A stretch of DNA of 39,726 nt from Dehalococcoidales bacterium (GCA_028716145.1 JAQUQL010000004.1:1-39726); one strand, 5' to 3'; counted from the stretch's first letter, positions 30,036 to 39,524 are shown. Notes: generated by a model not told the origin, from the letters alone. Translations and numbers: made by a program.

Positions 30036-30468
30036 CGCCAGCGGCCTCCTCTACCGTTTCCTGGGTACGTTCAATAAACTGTGTACTCAGCGGCAATTTA
30101 TGGCCTGCAAGGCGCATTGCCTCTTTGGCCTGATCAAAGGTCACACCACTGATTTCAAACAATATCCGTCCCCGGTTTACCACTGCTACCCAATGGTCCA
30201 TAGGGCCTTTGCCAGACCCCATTCGAGTTTCGGCCGGTTTTTTGGTTACCGGCTTATCCGGGAAAACGCGAATCCATATTTTACCACCCCGGCGTACATA
30301 ATGAACAATCGCTCGCCGGGCTGCTTCTATCTGCCTTGCCGTAATCCAGGCAGTGCTGGTGGCCTGAAGGGCATACTCACCATGTTCAATGACAGTGCCG
30401 CCCTTGGCCATCCCCCTGCGGTGCCCTTTATGTGATTTTCGATATTTAACTCTCTTCGGTTGAAGCAT
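30025..30468 (-). CDS. rplP: 50S ribosomal protein L16
   Basis: [54 protein letters not shown]. Confidence 0.98.
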   Translation of the reverse strand: MLQPKRVKYRKSHKGHRRGMAKGGTVIEHGEYALQATSTAWITARQIEAARRAIVHYVRRGGKIWIRVFPDKPVTKKPAETRMGSGKGPMDHWVAVVNRGRILFEISGVTFDQAKEAMRLAGHKLPLSTQFIERTQETVEEAAGDEN

Positions 30469-31519
30469 CTTGCTCTTCCTCTACTGTCTTAGCCTTTTTC
30501 TTTTTCACAGAAGCCGGCTTGGTTTTCTCTTCTTTGCCCGCTTCATCGTCAGCAACTGCTTTTTTACTTTTTGTAGCTGTTTTTACTTCGTTGACTGCTT
30601 TACTTTTTACGTCTTCCAGTTCCTTTACCGGCTCCTCCGCCTTGGATTCATCTTCAGCCTGTGGCTGAGATTCAGCGGCCTTAACCTTTTTGCGAGGTTT
30701 AGGAGCGTCTTTGGCTCCAGCTTCCTCGTCCGCAATTTTTGGTTTCCGGCTGGCAGCAGGCTTCTTTTCTTTATCACCCGCGACTGTTTCTTCCGAAGAT
30801 TCCTTTTTGGCGCTTGCTGCCGCCTGGCTGTCATCTACAACAGCATTCTCAACGATAGCCGGTACGACAGCTTCTACAGGCTCTTCTTCCTGTTCGGGTA
30901 ATATATCACCACGATAAAGCCAAACCTTGATGCCAATCCTTCCCATAACGGTGTGAGCTTCAGTAAAACCGTAGTCAACATCGGCTCTTATAGTATGCAG
31001 GGGAACCCTGCCCTGGTGCATAACCTGGCTCCGTGCGATTTCAACGCCCCCCAACCGTCCGGCGCAGTTGATTTTAATGCCCTGAGCGCCAGCTTGCATG
31101 CTTCTGAAAAGAGCTTGTTTCATAGCTCTTCTGTAGGCAACTCTGCGTTCAATCTGTTCAGCCAGCGATCTGGCAACCAGGTAAGCATCGAGCTCAGGCT
31201 GGCGTATCTCCTGCACATTCAGCTGGAGCTTTTTCCCGATCAGTTCTTCCAGACTGCGGCGGGTTTCGTCTACCCTCTGGCCGCCCCGGCCTATGACAAT
31301 TCCGGGCCTGGCGGTATGAATGGTGACGATAATCTTATTGGCCGGCCGTTCAATTTCTATAAGTGAAACTCCGGCATCGCCATATTTGCTGGTAATTGCC
31401 TTACGTATCTTCATGTCTTCCTGAAGATATTCCACGTAATGCTTATCGGTATGCCATTTGGATTGCCAGTCACGAACAATTCCAAGCCTGAACCCAATTG
31501 GGTGAACTTTGCGTCCCAT
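30446..31519 (-). CDS. rpsC: 30S ribosomal protein S3 with a long charged C-terminal extension
   Basis: [32 protein letters not shown]...[18 protein letters not shown], then about 145 low-complexity K/E/A-rich residues. Confidence 0.97.
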   Translation of the reverse strand: MGRKVHPIGFRLGIVRDWQSKWHTDKHYVEYLQEDMKIRKAITSKYGDAGVSLIEIERPANKIIVTIHTARPGIVIGRGGQRVDETRRSLEELIGKKLQLNVQEIRQPELDAYLVARSLAEQIERRVAYRRAMKQALFRSMQAGAQGIKINCAGRLGGVEIARSQVMHQGRVPLHTIRADVDYGFTEAHTVMGRIGIKVWLYRGDILPEQEEEPVEAVVPAIVENAVVDDSQAAASAKKESSEETVAGDKEKKPAASRKPKIADEEAGAKDAPKPRKKVKAAESQPQAEDESKAEEPVKELEDVKSKAVNEVKTATKSKKAVADDEAGKEEKTKPASVKKKKAKTVEEEQDASTEES

Positions 31520-31857
31520 TAAGCCTCCTGCTCGCTCACAACAACTGTAATATGGCTGGAGCGCTTTAATATAGCACCAGCCCTGCCGCGTGATTTTGCT
31601 TTATAGCGTTTATTCATCCTAGCCTCATCGGCGTAAATGGCTACTACTTTAAGATCAGCCGGTTCCATCTGGAAATTATGCTCGGCATTTGCCATCGCAG
31701 AGCGAATAACTTTTACTATCACTCTGGCATGTGGAGTCGGCATAAAACCGAGCAGGTCCACAGCCTGTATAGCCCTCATACCCCTGACATTGCTGATCAG
31801 TGGTCTTATTTTTCGAGCCGAAACTCCGGTATCCTTTACAACAGCTTTTACTCTCAT
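31519..31857 (-). CDS. rplV: 50S ribosomal protein L22
   Basis: MRVKAVVKDTGVSARKIRPLISNVRGM...ANAEHNFQMEPADLKVVAIYADEARMNKRYKAKSRGRAGAILKRSSHITVVVSE. Confidence 0.97.
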   Translation of the reverse strand: MRVKAVVKDTGVSARKIRPLISNVRGMRAIQAVDLLGFMPTPHARVIVKVIRSAMANAEHNFQMEPADLKVVAIYADEARMNKRYKAKSRGRAGAILKRSSHITVVVSEQEA

Positions 31858-31872
31858 CTCGTTTTAACCTGA

Positions 31873-32151
31873 TTACTTCCTACCTTTTTCTGATTTGGAT
31901 ACATGGCCACGGAAAGTTCGGGTAGGAGCAAATTCGCCCAGCCGGTGCCCAACCATGTTTTCGGTAATAAAAATCGGCACATGCCTCCGGCCATCGTGTA
32001 CTCCAACGGTAAGGCCTACCATATCCGGCACTATCGTTGACCATCTTGCCCAGGTTTTAATAACAACCCGCTCCTTGGTGCGTCCTATAGCTTCAACCTT
32101 CTTCATCAGTTTTGCATCAACTGCCGGACCTTTTTTTATTGACCTTGACAT
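31873..32151 (-). CDS. rpsS: 30S ribosomal protein S19
   Basis: [83 protein letters not shown]. Confidence 0.98.
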   Translation of the reverse strand: MSRSIKKGPAVDAKLMKKVEAIGRTKERVVIKTWARWSTIVPDMVGLTVGVHDGRRHVPIFITENMVGHRLGEFAPTRTFRGHVSKSEKGRK

Positions 32152-32155
32152 TGAA

Positions 32156-32983
32156 CTATTTACCTCTCCGCTTGACTATAAGCCTATCCGAAGACTTGTT
32201 TTTCCTTGTTTTGTAACCCAGTGCCGGTTTACCCCAGGGAGTCTTGGGCCCTGGCATACCTACTGGCGATCTTCCTTCACCGCCTCCATGCGGATGATCG
32301 TTCGGGTTCATCGCCGAGCCTCTTACTGAAGGACGAATACCCATCCAACGCTTGCGGCCAGCTTTTCCAAGTTTAACATTCTGGTGATCGATGTTACCAA
32401 CCTGGCCGATAGTGGCCATGCAACTAGCTCGAACCTTTCGCATCTCCCCGGAAGGGAGGCGGAGGAAAACATAATCACCCTCTTTACCCATTATCTGGGC
32501 TGAAGCCCCGGCGCTGCGTACCATCTGACCGCCGCGGCCAGGTGTAAGCTCTATATTGTGCACCTGTGTACCGTTGGGCATATCGCCCATAGGCATGCTG
32601 TTTCCGGTCTTGAATTCAGCGTCCGAGCCAGACTTGATTATCTCACCAACCCCTAAACCGTTAGGAGCCAGTATATAACGCTTGTCGCCATCAGTATAGA
32701 ATATAAGCGCCAGACGCGCAGAGCGGTTTGGGTCATACTCGATGGCCGCAACCCTGCCCGGAACCCCAAGTTTATTACGCTTGAAATCAATCACGCGAAC
32801 CATTTTCTTGGAGCCTCCGCCACGATGGCGTACAGTAAGCCTGCCCTGGTTATTGCGTCCGGCCTGCTTTTTGTTTGGCTTCAGAAGTGCCTTTTCAGGC
32901 TTGTCCTTAGTGATGTCTCCAAAACTAATGCCAATAAATCCCCTTCTTCCAGGCGATGTTGGCTTGTATGTTTTAAGTGCCAT
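32156..32983 (-). CDS. rplB: 50S ribosomal protein L2
   Basis: [16 protein letters not shown]...[30 protein letters not shown]...[44 protein letters not shown]. Confidence 0.98.
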   Translation of the reverse strand: MALKTYKPTSPGRRGFIGISFGDITKDKPEKALLKPNKKQAGRNNQGRLTVRHRGGGSKKMVRVIDFKRNKLGVPGRVAAIEYDPNRSARLALIFYTDGDKRYILAPNGLGVGEIIKSGSDAEFKTGNSMPMGDMPNGTQVHNIELTPGRGGQMVRSAGASAQIMGKEGDYVFLRLPSGEMRKVRASCMATIGQVGNIDHQNVKLGKAGRKRWMGIRPSVRGSAMNPNDHPHGGGEGRSPVGMPGPKTPWGKPALGYKTRKNKSSDRLIVKRRGK

Positions 32984-33004
32984 GTCTTTTCAAGCTCTCC
33001 TTAC

Positions 33005-33310
33005 TTAAACGCCCTCAAACAGCTGGATACTGTCGCCTTTTTTCAGGGATACCACCGCTTTTTTCCAAGCAGGCTCCTGAAATATGTTTCTTCCCATACG
33101 GCGCTGTTTGCCTTGAACGTTCATAACATTTACGCCAGTTACTTCAACATCGAAAGCCATTTCTACTGCTCTTTTAATTTCCCATTTGCTGGCTTTATCG
33201 GCGACCATAAAACAATACTTGCCGCCCTGCTGAAGGATGGTTCCCTTTTCAGTGATTAACGGTTTCTTTAATACTTGATGGAGGTTCATTTTATTCTTTC
33301 GCCTCTCCAT
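33005..33310 (-). CDS. rplW: 50S ribosomal protein L23
   Basis: LHQVLKKPLITEKGTILQQGGKYCFMVADKASKWEIKRAVEMAFDVEVTGVNVMNVQGKQRRMG. Confidence 0.96.
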   Translation of the reverse strand: MERRKNKMNLHQVLKKPLITEKGTILQQGGKYCFMVADKASKWEIKRAVEMAFDVEVTGVNVMNVQGKQRRMGRNIFQEPAWKKAVVSLKKGDSIQLFEGV

Positions 33311-33941
33311 TTACGCTAGCTTTGCCCCAAAGTGCTTCAATCTGGCGCAACGCTGATTCAGTAATAAGAAGTTTTCTATACTTCATAACATCGCCAACAT
33401 TAAGCTGGCGGGCTTGAATTGTCTTGATTTTTGCGATATTTCTAGCCGATTTAATGATATTTACATCAGGCTGGTCAATTGCCACCAGAGTGGTTTCGGC
33501 GATGCCGAGCGCCTTGATGACACCCGCCATCTCACGAGTTTTGGGCTCATCGAATTTCAACTCGTCAAGAACTATAATTTTATCATTTTCAGCCTTGGCT
33601 GAAAGCGCACACCTGATTGCAAGCTGCCGCATGGCCTTGGGCATTGCCTGTCGATAATCTCTGGGTTTGGGGCCAAAGGTAATCCCCCCGCCACGCCTGA
33701 GCGGCGACTTTATAGACCCAGCCCGGGCATTGCCAGTGTGCTTCTGCCGGAAAAGTTTACGAGTGCTCCCGGCAACTTCGCCCCTGGTCTTGGTCGAAGC
33801 TGTTCCCTGCCTGCAGTTAGCCTGTTGGCGCACCATAGCCTGGTGAACAACAGCTTCGTTAAACATTATCCCGAAAACGCTGTCACTCAGCTCGATGTTA
33901 CCCTTGATCTCTCCTGCCATATTGTAAAGTGGAAGTTGCAC
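33291..33941 (-). CDS. rplD: 50S ribosomal protein L4 (GTG start proposed)
   Basis: VQLPLYNMAGEIKGNIELSDSVFG...RQGTASTKTRGEVAGSTRKLFRQKHTGNARAGSIKSPLRRGGGITFGPKPRDY. CAGGAG lies upstream of GTG 33941-33939. Confidence 0.95.
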   Translation of the reverse strand: MQLPLYNMAGEIKGNIELSDSVFGIMFNEAVVHQAMVRQQANCRQGTASTKTRGEVAGSTRKLFRQKHTGNARAGSIKSPLRRGGGITFGPKPRDYRQAMPKAMRQLAIRCALSAKAENDKIIVLDELKFDEPKTREMAGVIKALGIAETTLVAIDQPDVNIIKSARNIAKIKTIQARQLNVGDVMKYRKLLITESALRQIEALWGKASVNGEAKE

Positions 33942-33942
33942 C

Positions 33943-34569
33943 TTAATTACTCCTGTTTGCCTTCTTGACCACAACCACACCTTTAGTCATGCCGGGTACA
34001 GCGCCCTTAACCATCAGAATGTTGCGTTCTACATCGGCTTTGATTACCTCGAGGTTTCGCGCTGTAACCTGCTCTACCCCCATGTGGCCGGCCATTTTCT
34101 TTCCTTTTAATACACGTCCAGGTGTTGTACCCGAACCAATAGAACCAGGCGCCCGATGGCGATCAGACTGACCGTGAGTCTTGGGTCCACCAGCAAAACC
34201 GTGGCGCTTGACAACCCCGGCAAACCCCCGCCCTTTCGTAATACCTGTAATATTAACTTTATCTCCAGGGGCAAACATGCTGACGTCAACACTGTCCCCC
34301 CGGTTTACCCCATCAACTGAATCCAGCCGTATTTCCTTCAGGCAAGCAGGCTTTTCCATATCCCTGGCATGCCCCTGAACCGCTTTGGTTACCCTTTTTG
34401 CCTGGCCAAACCCCAGTTGAGCGGCTGTATATCCGTCTCGTTCAGCGGTCTTAACCTGGATAACCTTGCAGGGGCCCGCCTCTATCAGCGTAACCGCCTC
34501 GGCTTTTCCTTTGTCATTAAAGACCTGGGTCATGCCCAGTTTGCGTCCTAAAATACCTGTAATCATCAT
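33943..34569 (-). CDS. rplC: 50S ribosomal protein L3
   Basis: GILGRKLGMTQVFNDKGKAEAVTLIEAGPCKVIQVKT...GVVKRHGFAGGPKTHGQSDRHRAPGSIGSGTTPGRVLKGKKMAGHMG. Confidence 0.97.
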   Translation of the reverse strand: MMITGILGRKLGMTQVFNDKGKAEAVTLIEAGPCKVIQVKTAERDGYTAAQLGFGQAKRVTKAVQGHARDMEKPACLKEIRLDSVDGVNRGDSVDVSMFAPGDKVNITGITKGRGFAGVVKRHGFAGGPKTHGQSDRHRAPGSIGSGTTPGRVLKGKKMAGHMGVEQVTARNLEVIKADVERNILMVKGAVPGMTKGVVVVKKANRSN

Positions 34570-34577
34570 TAAAACCT

Positions 34578-34886
34578 TTAAATTTTAATATCTATGCTGA
34601 CCCCGGCCGGCAAATTAAGCTCGATCAGGGAATCAACCGTTTTCGAGGTCGTCTCAATAATATCGATCAGACGTTTATGGGTCCGTACCTCGAAATGCTC
34701 CTGCGAATCTTTGTCGATAAATGGCGAACGCGTAACGGTGTAGCGATTGATCCGCGTCGGCAGAGGTATCGGCCCTACTACGGTTGCTCCCGTGCGCTCC
34801 AGAGCGCCAACTATCTGCTGGGCAGCCTGGTCCAGAACTTTGTGGTCATAAGCTTTGAGTTTGATTCTAATTTTCTGTTTTGCCAT
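34578..34886 (-). CDS. rpsJ: 30S ribosomal protein S10
   Basis: [76 protein letters not shown]. Confidence 0.98.
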   Translation of the reverse strand: MAKQKIRIKLKAYDHKVLDQAAQQIVGALERTGATVVGPIPLPTRINRYTVTRSPFIDKDSQEHFEVRTHKRLIDIIETTSKTVDSLIELNLPAGVSIDIKI

Positions 34887-34904
34887 ATCCTATCCTGATT
34901 TTGC

Positions 34905-36965
34905 CTACTTTAGCTGAGCCAGCACTGACTCAGGTACTTCCTGGTATTCGAAAAATTCAAGGGCGTAATTCGCACGTCCCTGGGTAATAGATCTTAAAAC
35001 GGTGGCATACCCGAAGGTTTCCGCAAGAGGAATAATCCCTCTAACTGTTACCGTATCACCACCAGTATCGATGCCCTGAATCTGGCCACGCCGTGAGTTT
35101 ATATCCCCGATAATATCGCCCAGGAATGATTCCGGGCTGGTAACTTCCATCTTCATAACCGGTTCAAGGACTGTAGTCCCGGCACGGGACAGCGCTTCCT
35201 TGAAAGCCAACGAGCCTGCCATTTTATAAGCCATTTCAGAAGAATCAACATCGTGGTAGCTGCCATCATATACGGTAGCCCTGAAGTCTACAACCGGGTA
35301 TCCTTTTAACCCACCGGTCTCGGATGATTCTCTGATGCCGGCGCCAGCGGCCGTGATGTATGTCCGCGGAACCGCTCCGCCTTTGATTTTATCTTCGAAA
35401 ACATATCCAGCGTTTCTCTGGAGGGGTTCAAATTCAACCAGAACATGGCCATACTGACCGTGACCGCCAGACTGACGTACAAATTTGCCTTCGGCTTTCA
35501 CAGTGCGTTTTAAAGATTCCTTGAATGCAACGCGTGGGTTGCCAACCTGGGCGCTAACTTTGTATTCGCTCATCATGCGGCTTACGATAACATCCAGATG
35601 AAGCTCGCCCATCCCTGATATAACCGTTTGCCCGGTATCTTTGTTGTAAGCAACACGGAAAGTGGGGTCTTCTTCTGCCAGTTTTTGCAGAGCCTGCCCC
35701 ATTTTATCCTGATCGGCCCGGCTTTTGGGCTCGATAGCAACAGAAATTACCGGCTCAGGAAATTTAATGGACTCGAGTAATACCTGGTTATCACTAGTGC
35801 AGAGAGTATCGCCGGTAAAAGTGTTCTTGAGCCCCATAGTAGCTATGATAGCTCCTGTATCAGCCTCTTCCAGCTCCTCATAACGATTAGCGTTCATAAG
35901 CACCAGACGACCGATCCGTTCACGGTTTTGCTTGGTGGCATTATATACCTGCGAGCCTTCCTTCAGCCTGCCGGAGTAAACCCTGAGATATACCAGCCGC
36001 CCGATAAAGGGGTCGGCAACCACCTTGAAAGCTAGAGCGGTAAAAGGTGCTTCATCATCTACTGGGCGAATAACTTCAGCTTCAGTGTTGACATCAATAG
36101 CAGTAACCGGCGGCATATCCAGCGGTGATGGCAAATAGTCAACAACTGCATTCAGAAGCAGAGTTACCCCTTTATGCTTGAGAGCACTGCCACACAAAAC
36201 CGGAATGATTCTGTTGGTTAGAGTGCCTTTCCTTACAGCGTTTTTAATCTGCTCTGTTGTAATATCGTGCCCTTCTATAAAGGCATTCATTATATCGTCA
36301 TCAGCTTCTGACAGAGTCTCGATAAGCAATTGACGATATTTTTCAACACGTTCTTTTTCTGCGTCAGGAGTTTCGCAGGGGGTAAGTTTTCCTTCTTTCT
36401 GCCCATCCATGAGATATGCCTGGTTTTCGACCAGATCCACAACGCCAAGGAATGTATCTTCCTTGCCAATGGGGCACTGGATTGCAACCGGCCTGGCATT
36501 GAGCCTCTCACGTATCATTTTTATACAACGTTCGAAGTTGGCTCCGGTGCGATCCATCTTGTTGATAAAACAAATCCGTGGAACTCCATACTTGTCTGCT
36601 TGCCTCCAGACTGTCTCTGATTGGGCTTCGACTCCACTTACGGCGTCAAATACAACAACACCACCATCAAGAACGCGCAAACTGCGCTCCACTTCAGCGG
36701 TGAAATCAACGTGGCCGGGGGTATCTATAATATTGATACGGTGTTCGTGCCAGTAGCAGGTGGTAGCTGCAGAAACGATAGTAATGCCCCTCTGTTTTTC
36801 AAGGTCCATCCAGTCCATTACAGTGGTACCTTCATCAACCTGGCCTACTTTGTAGGTGCGACCGGTATGGAACAGTATACGCTCGGTAACTGTCGTTTTA
36901 CCGGCATCGATGTGGGCGATGATACCAATATTACGTATTTTTTCTAATGGATAACTTCTGGACAT
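34905..36965 (-). CDS. fusA: elongation factor G
   Basis: [63 protein letters not shown]...[24 protein letters not shown]. Confidence 0.98.
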   Translation of the reverse strand: MSRSYPLEKIRNIGIIAHIDAGKTTVTERILFHTGRTYKVGQVDEGTTVMDWMDLEKQRGITIVSAATTCYWHEHRINIIDTPGHVDFTAEVERSLRVLDGGVVVFDAVSGVEAQSETVWRQADKYGVPRICFINKMDRTGANFERCIKMIRERLNARPVAIQCPIGKEDTFLGVVDLVENQAYLMDGQKEGKLTPCETPDAEKERVEKYRQLLIETLSEADDDIMNAFIEGHDITTEQIKNAVRKGTLTNRIIPVLCGSALKHKGVTLLLNAVVDYLPSPLDMPPVTAIDVNTEAEVIRPVDDEAPFTALAFKVVADPFIGRLVYLRVYSGRLKEGSQVYNATKQNRERIGRLVLMNANRYEELEEADTGAIIATMGLKNTFTGDTLCTSDNQVLLESIKFPEPVISVAIEPKSRADQDKMGQALQKLAEEDPTFRVAYNKDTGQTVISGMGELHLDVIVSRMMSEYKVSAQVGNPRVAFKESLKRTVKAEGKFVRQSGGHGQYGHVLVEFEPLQRNAGYVFEDKIKGGAVPRTYITAAGAGIRESSETGGLKGYPVVDFRATVYDGSYHDVDSSEMAYKMAGSLAFKEALSRAGTTVLEPVMKMEVTSPESFLGDIIGDINSRRGQIQGIDTGGDTVTVRGIIPLAETFGYATVLRSITQGRANYALEFFEYQEVPESVLAQLK

Positions 36966-37056
36966 TCTTCTTTCTTTCGGAAAATGTTTATTTCAATTCT
37001 AACTGGAGTTTTCATTAACTAAGATCAGCCTGCTAGAGCCCGTGTTTCAGGTATGG

Positions 37057-37527
37057 CTACCAGCGGTAATGTGCAAAAGCCCGGTTGGCTTCTGCCATCT
37101 TGTGAGTTTCCTCCCGCTTCTTTATTGCTGCTCCCTGGTTCTTGTAAGCGTCCATAAGCTCAGCGGCCAGTTTTTCAGCCATTGAGTGCCCGCTGCGCGA
37201 CCGGCTCGCCTTCAGTATCCAGCGCATGGCAAGCGAGGTGTTTCTTCCCTGCCGCACTTCCACCGGAACCTGGTAAGTGGCGCCTCCGACGCGCCTGGGC
37301 CTTACTTCTACCAACGGAGTTACATTATTAAAAGCCGTTTCGAGCACCGACAGCGGCTCTTTTCCCTCTTTTTCTTCGATAATATCCATTGCCCCGTATA
37401 CGATCTTTTCGGATATACTCTTTTTGCCGCCGTACATCATCTTGTTGATCAGCAGGCTTATCAAAAGACTGCCATACTTGGCATCAGGCATTAATTCGCG
37501 TTTTTTAATTTGAGATCTTCTTGGCAT
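37057..37527 (-). CDS. rpsG: 30S ribosomal protein S7
   Basis: [50 protein letters not shown]...[20 protein letters not shown]. Confidence 0.98.
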   Translation of the reverse strand: MPRRSQIKKRELMPDAKYGSLLISLLINKMMYGGKKSISEKIVYGAMDIIEEKEGKEPLSVLETAFNNVTPLVEVRPRRVGGATYQVPVEVRQGRNTSLAMRWILKASRSRSGHSMAEKLAAELMDAYKNQGAAIKKREETHKMAEANRAFAHYRW

Positions 37528-37542
37528 TTATCTTCTCCCGCC

Positions 37543-37968
37543 CTATGCTGCCTTCTTCGGTCGTTTGGCGCCGTATTTGCTGCGTCCTTGCTTTCGGTTA
37601 TTTACGCCACTGGCATCCAGGGCACCACGCACTATATGGTAGCGCACACCGGGAAGATCCGGAACGCGACCACCCCTGATAAGCACAACCGAGTGCTCCT
37701 GCAAGTTGTGGCCTTCCCCTGGTATATAGGCGGTTACCTCGATCCCATTGGTTAGCCTTACCCTGGCAATTTTACGCAGTGCAGAATTAGGTTTTTTGGG
37801 TGTCGTAGTCTTTACCTGCACGCATACACCACGCTTCTGGGGCGAACCCTTGCGACCTTTATTGGTCCGGTTTTTCAAGGCATTAAAAGTAAACCGGAGA
37901 GCTGGCGTGTTGGTCTTCGCGCTGATCTTTTCACGCCCTTTTCTTACTAATTGATTTACCGTGGGCAA
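37543..37968 (-). CDS. rpsL: 30S ribosomal protein S12 (TTG start proposed, shorter than the ORF-track start)
   Basis: [114 protein letters not shown] 37968-37966 is preceded by AAGGGGGGAAA. Confidence 0.96.
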   Translation of the reverse strand: MPTVNQLVRKGREKISAKTNTPALRFTFNALKNRTNKGRKGSPQKRGVCVQVKTTTPKKPNSALRKIARVRLTNGIEVTAYIPGEGHNLQEHSVVLIRGGRVPDLPGVRYHIVRGALDASGVNNRKQGRSKYGAKRPKKAA

Positions 37969-38004
37969 ATTTCCCCCCTTATTTACAAGGCATTCTGAAA
38001 ATTT

Positions 38005-38061
38005 CAAAGGATGAGTCACGCCCATCCTTTGCACTATAAAGGACTAACTCACCGTTAGCCC
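38005..38061 (-). promoter_or_regulatory. structured 5' leader of the str operon (two hairpins)
   Basis: Minus strand: CAAAGGATG-GGCGTGACT-CATCCTTTG (38031-38005), and GGGCTAAC-GGTGA-GTTAGTCC (38061-38041, one mismatch). Confidence 0.5.
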
Positions 38062-38099
38062 TTTGTTCGATCCGCCTTAGTGATAAGCAACAGCCTATA

Positions 38100-38129
38100 A
38101 GAGTAGCATAGTCGTTTTATCACTGTCAA
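38100..38129 (-). promoter_or_regulatory. candidate str operon promoter (proximal)
   Basis: Minus strand: TTGACA (38129-38124), 18-nt spacer, TACTCT (38105-38100), with an extended -10 TGC upstream. Confidence 0.5.
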
Positions 38130-38168
38130 GCTTGAAGAGCTTTGAAAAGCCCCGTTAAAAACCGTGAA

Positions 38169-38198
38169 ATCATAACACAACCAGCATTGTATTGACAA
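38169..38198 (-). promoter_or_regulatory. candidate str operon promoter (distal)
   Basis: Minus strand: TTGTCA (38198-38193), 18-nt spacer, TATGAT (38174-38169). Confidence 0.5.
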
Positions 38199-38220
38199 GG
38201 CTGATAGCCGGTGTTAAAAT
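38192..38220 (+). promoter_or_regulatory. sigma70-type promoter for the DAHP synthase/aroB operon
   Basis: TTGACA (38192-38197), 17-nt spacer, TAAAAT (38215-38220). Confidence 0.8.
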
Positions 38221-38260
38221 GCTTCAGCGTTAGGCAAAGGCCTGTTTAAAATTAAGTCAT

Positions 38261-38338
38261 ATGCACACAGACATTATAAACAAATCATTTTGGGGTTATT
38301 TTTATTACATCCTGTCCTTGGAGAGGGCTGGCTTGTAG
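38261..38338 (+). CDS. candidate aromatic-rich attenuation leader peptide
   Basis: ATG CAC ACA GAC ATT ATA AAC AAA TCA TTT TGG GGT TAT TTT TAT TAC ATC CTG TCC TTG GAG AGG GCT GGC TTG TAG = MHTDIINKSFWGYFYYILSLERAGL. It lies between a strong promoter and a terminator, upstream of DAHP synthase. The Shine-Dalgarno is weak. Confidence 0.75.
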   Translation: MHTDIINKSFWGYFYYILSLERAGL

Positions 38339-38381
38339 GATCTGGTACCCATTGTTACTGAAACAGCTTAACCCTCCCAAG
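38317..38381 (+). promoter_or_regulatory. candidate antiterminator pairing
   Basis: CTTGG(A)GAGGG (38317-38327) pairs with CCCTCCCAAG (38372-38381): 10 bp with one bulged A, mutually exclusive with the terminator stem. Confidence 0.7.
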
Positions 38382-38400
38382 TGGAGGGTTTTTTATTTTT
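38370..38400 (+). terminator. intrinsic terminator in the DAHP synthase leader (attenuator)
   Basis: AACCCTCC-caagt-GGAGGGTT followed by TTTTATTTTT, ending about 40 nt before the structural gene start. Confidence 0.88.
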
Positions 38401-38438
38401 ATTCGTCTTTAATTGGTTAGTTGTTAGGAGGTTGCATT

Positions 38439-39524
38439 GTGATAATAATGAAAAAGGGAGCCACTGCTGAAGAAATCGCCAGTGTGGTGCACGACCTTAA
38501 AAGCCACGGACTGGAAGCTGATGTATCAACTGGAGAGATCCGAACAGTAATAGGGATTATAGGTGATGAAAGCCGCATTTCGGCAACTCATCTCGAGACT
38601 CTACCGGGAGTAAAAGAAGTTCGGCTTATAGAAACACCTTACAAGCTTATAAACCGGGAGTATTCCGCCCTGTTTGACGGTAAAACCGAAAGCCGGGTGG
38701 TTAAAGTTGGTAAAGTTAACATTGGCAATTGTGAACCGGTTTTTATGGCTGGGCCATGTGCGATTGAGGGTAAAGACCAGCTTATGCGGATTGCTGAAGA
38801 TGTAAAAGCAGCTGGAGCAGATATCCTGCGGGGAGGAGTTTTTAAACCACGAACTTCAGTACACTCCTTCCAGGGGCTGGGTTCCAGCAAAGAAGGGGCA
38901 GAACGGGCTTTGAGTTGGCTCCGCGAAGCGGGGGATAAATACGATATGCCGGTTATAACTGAAGTGAGGGGCGAGTCTCATGTGGACCTGGTGGCCAGAT
39001 ATGCCGATATATTACAAATTGGCTCTCGCAACATGTACAACCAGGATTTGCTAATAAAGGTAGCGGCAGCTGGAAAGCCGGTTTTGTTCAAGCGTCATTT
39101 CGGAGCAAGTATCGAGGAATTTCTTTCTTTTTCAGAATACATAGCTGCATCTGGCAACAAGGATATTATCCTGTGTGAGCGCGGAATCGTGCCGGTAGGA
39201 CGAGGCAAGAACTACACGCGTTACGTTCTTGACCTACAGGCAGTACCGGTTATTCAAAGGGAAACATACCTGCCTGTCGTTGTTGATCCTTCTCACGCTG
39301 CTGGCAGAAGAGATCTGATCGCAACCATGAGTCTATCTGCCATTGCGGCTGGCGCTTCAGGGCTGGAAATTGAAGTTCACCACAACGCCAAGGAAGCCCG
39401 CTGCGACGGTCAACAAATGATTACAGCCAGCGAGCTTGGAGCCCTTATCGAATCCTGCCGGAGGGTCAACCGCGCCATCAGAGATTCCGGGGGAGATTAT
39501 ACTGGGTACAAATGCAAGAATTAA
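38439..39524 (+). CDS. aroF: 3-deoxy-7-phosphoheptulonate (DAHP) synthase, type I-beta with N-terminal ferredoxin-like regulatory domain
   Basis: IIMKKGATAEEIASVVHDLKSHG N-terminal domain. EPVFMAGPCAIEGKDQL, GGVFKPRTSVHSFQGLG, ILQIGSRNMYNQDLL, PVLFKRHFGASIEEFL, DPSHAAGRRDLI, LEIEVHHNAKEARCDGQQ. GTG start with AGGAGG. Confidence 0.95.
   Translation: MIIMKKGATAEEIASVVHDLKSHGLEADVSTGEIRTVIGIIGDESRISATHLETLPGVKEVRLIETPYKLINREYSALFDGKTESRVVKVGKVNIGNCEPVFMAGPCAIEGKDQLMRIAEDVKAAGADILRGGVFKPRTSVHSFQGLGSSKEGAERALSWLREAGDKYDMPVITEVRGESHVDLVARYADILQIGSRNMYNQDLLIKVAAAGKPVLFKRHFGASIEEFLSFSEYIAASGNKDIILCERGIVPVGRGKNYTRYVLDLQAVPVIQRETYLPVVVDPSHAAGRRDLIATMSLSAIAAGASGLEIEVHHNAKEARCDGQQMITASELGALIESCRRVNRAIRDSGGDYTGYKCKN

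Noticed and set aside
30470-30917. Plus-strand ORFs (143 and 75 aa, Phe/Arg/Ser-rich) opposite the rpsC extension
   Set aside because: Complement of the K/E/A-rich S3 tail gives hydrophobic-looking frames by composition. The S3 frame is continuous and in the operon direction.
36966-37056. Possible regulatory element in the 91-nt rpsG-fusA spacer
   Set aside because: Longer than the neighbouring spacers, but I found no stable stem or T-tract beyond short pairings.
37969-38034. N-terminal extension of rpsL ([22 protein letters not shown]) suggested by the ORF track
   Set aside because: S12 normally begins at [15 protein letters not shown] with a strong AAGGGGGG sits there, and the extension overlaps a hairpin leader.
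38227-38441. T-box riboswitch in the DAHP synthase leader
   Set aside because: A TGGTACC string is present, but there is no specifier loop, no AGGGTGG-type T-box sequence and too little length. The leader-peptide model fits better.
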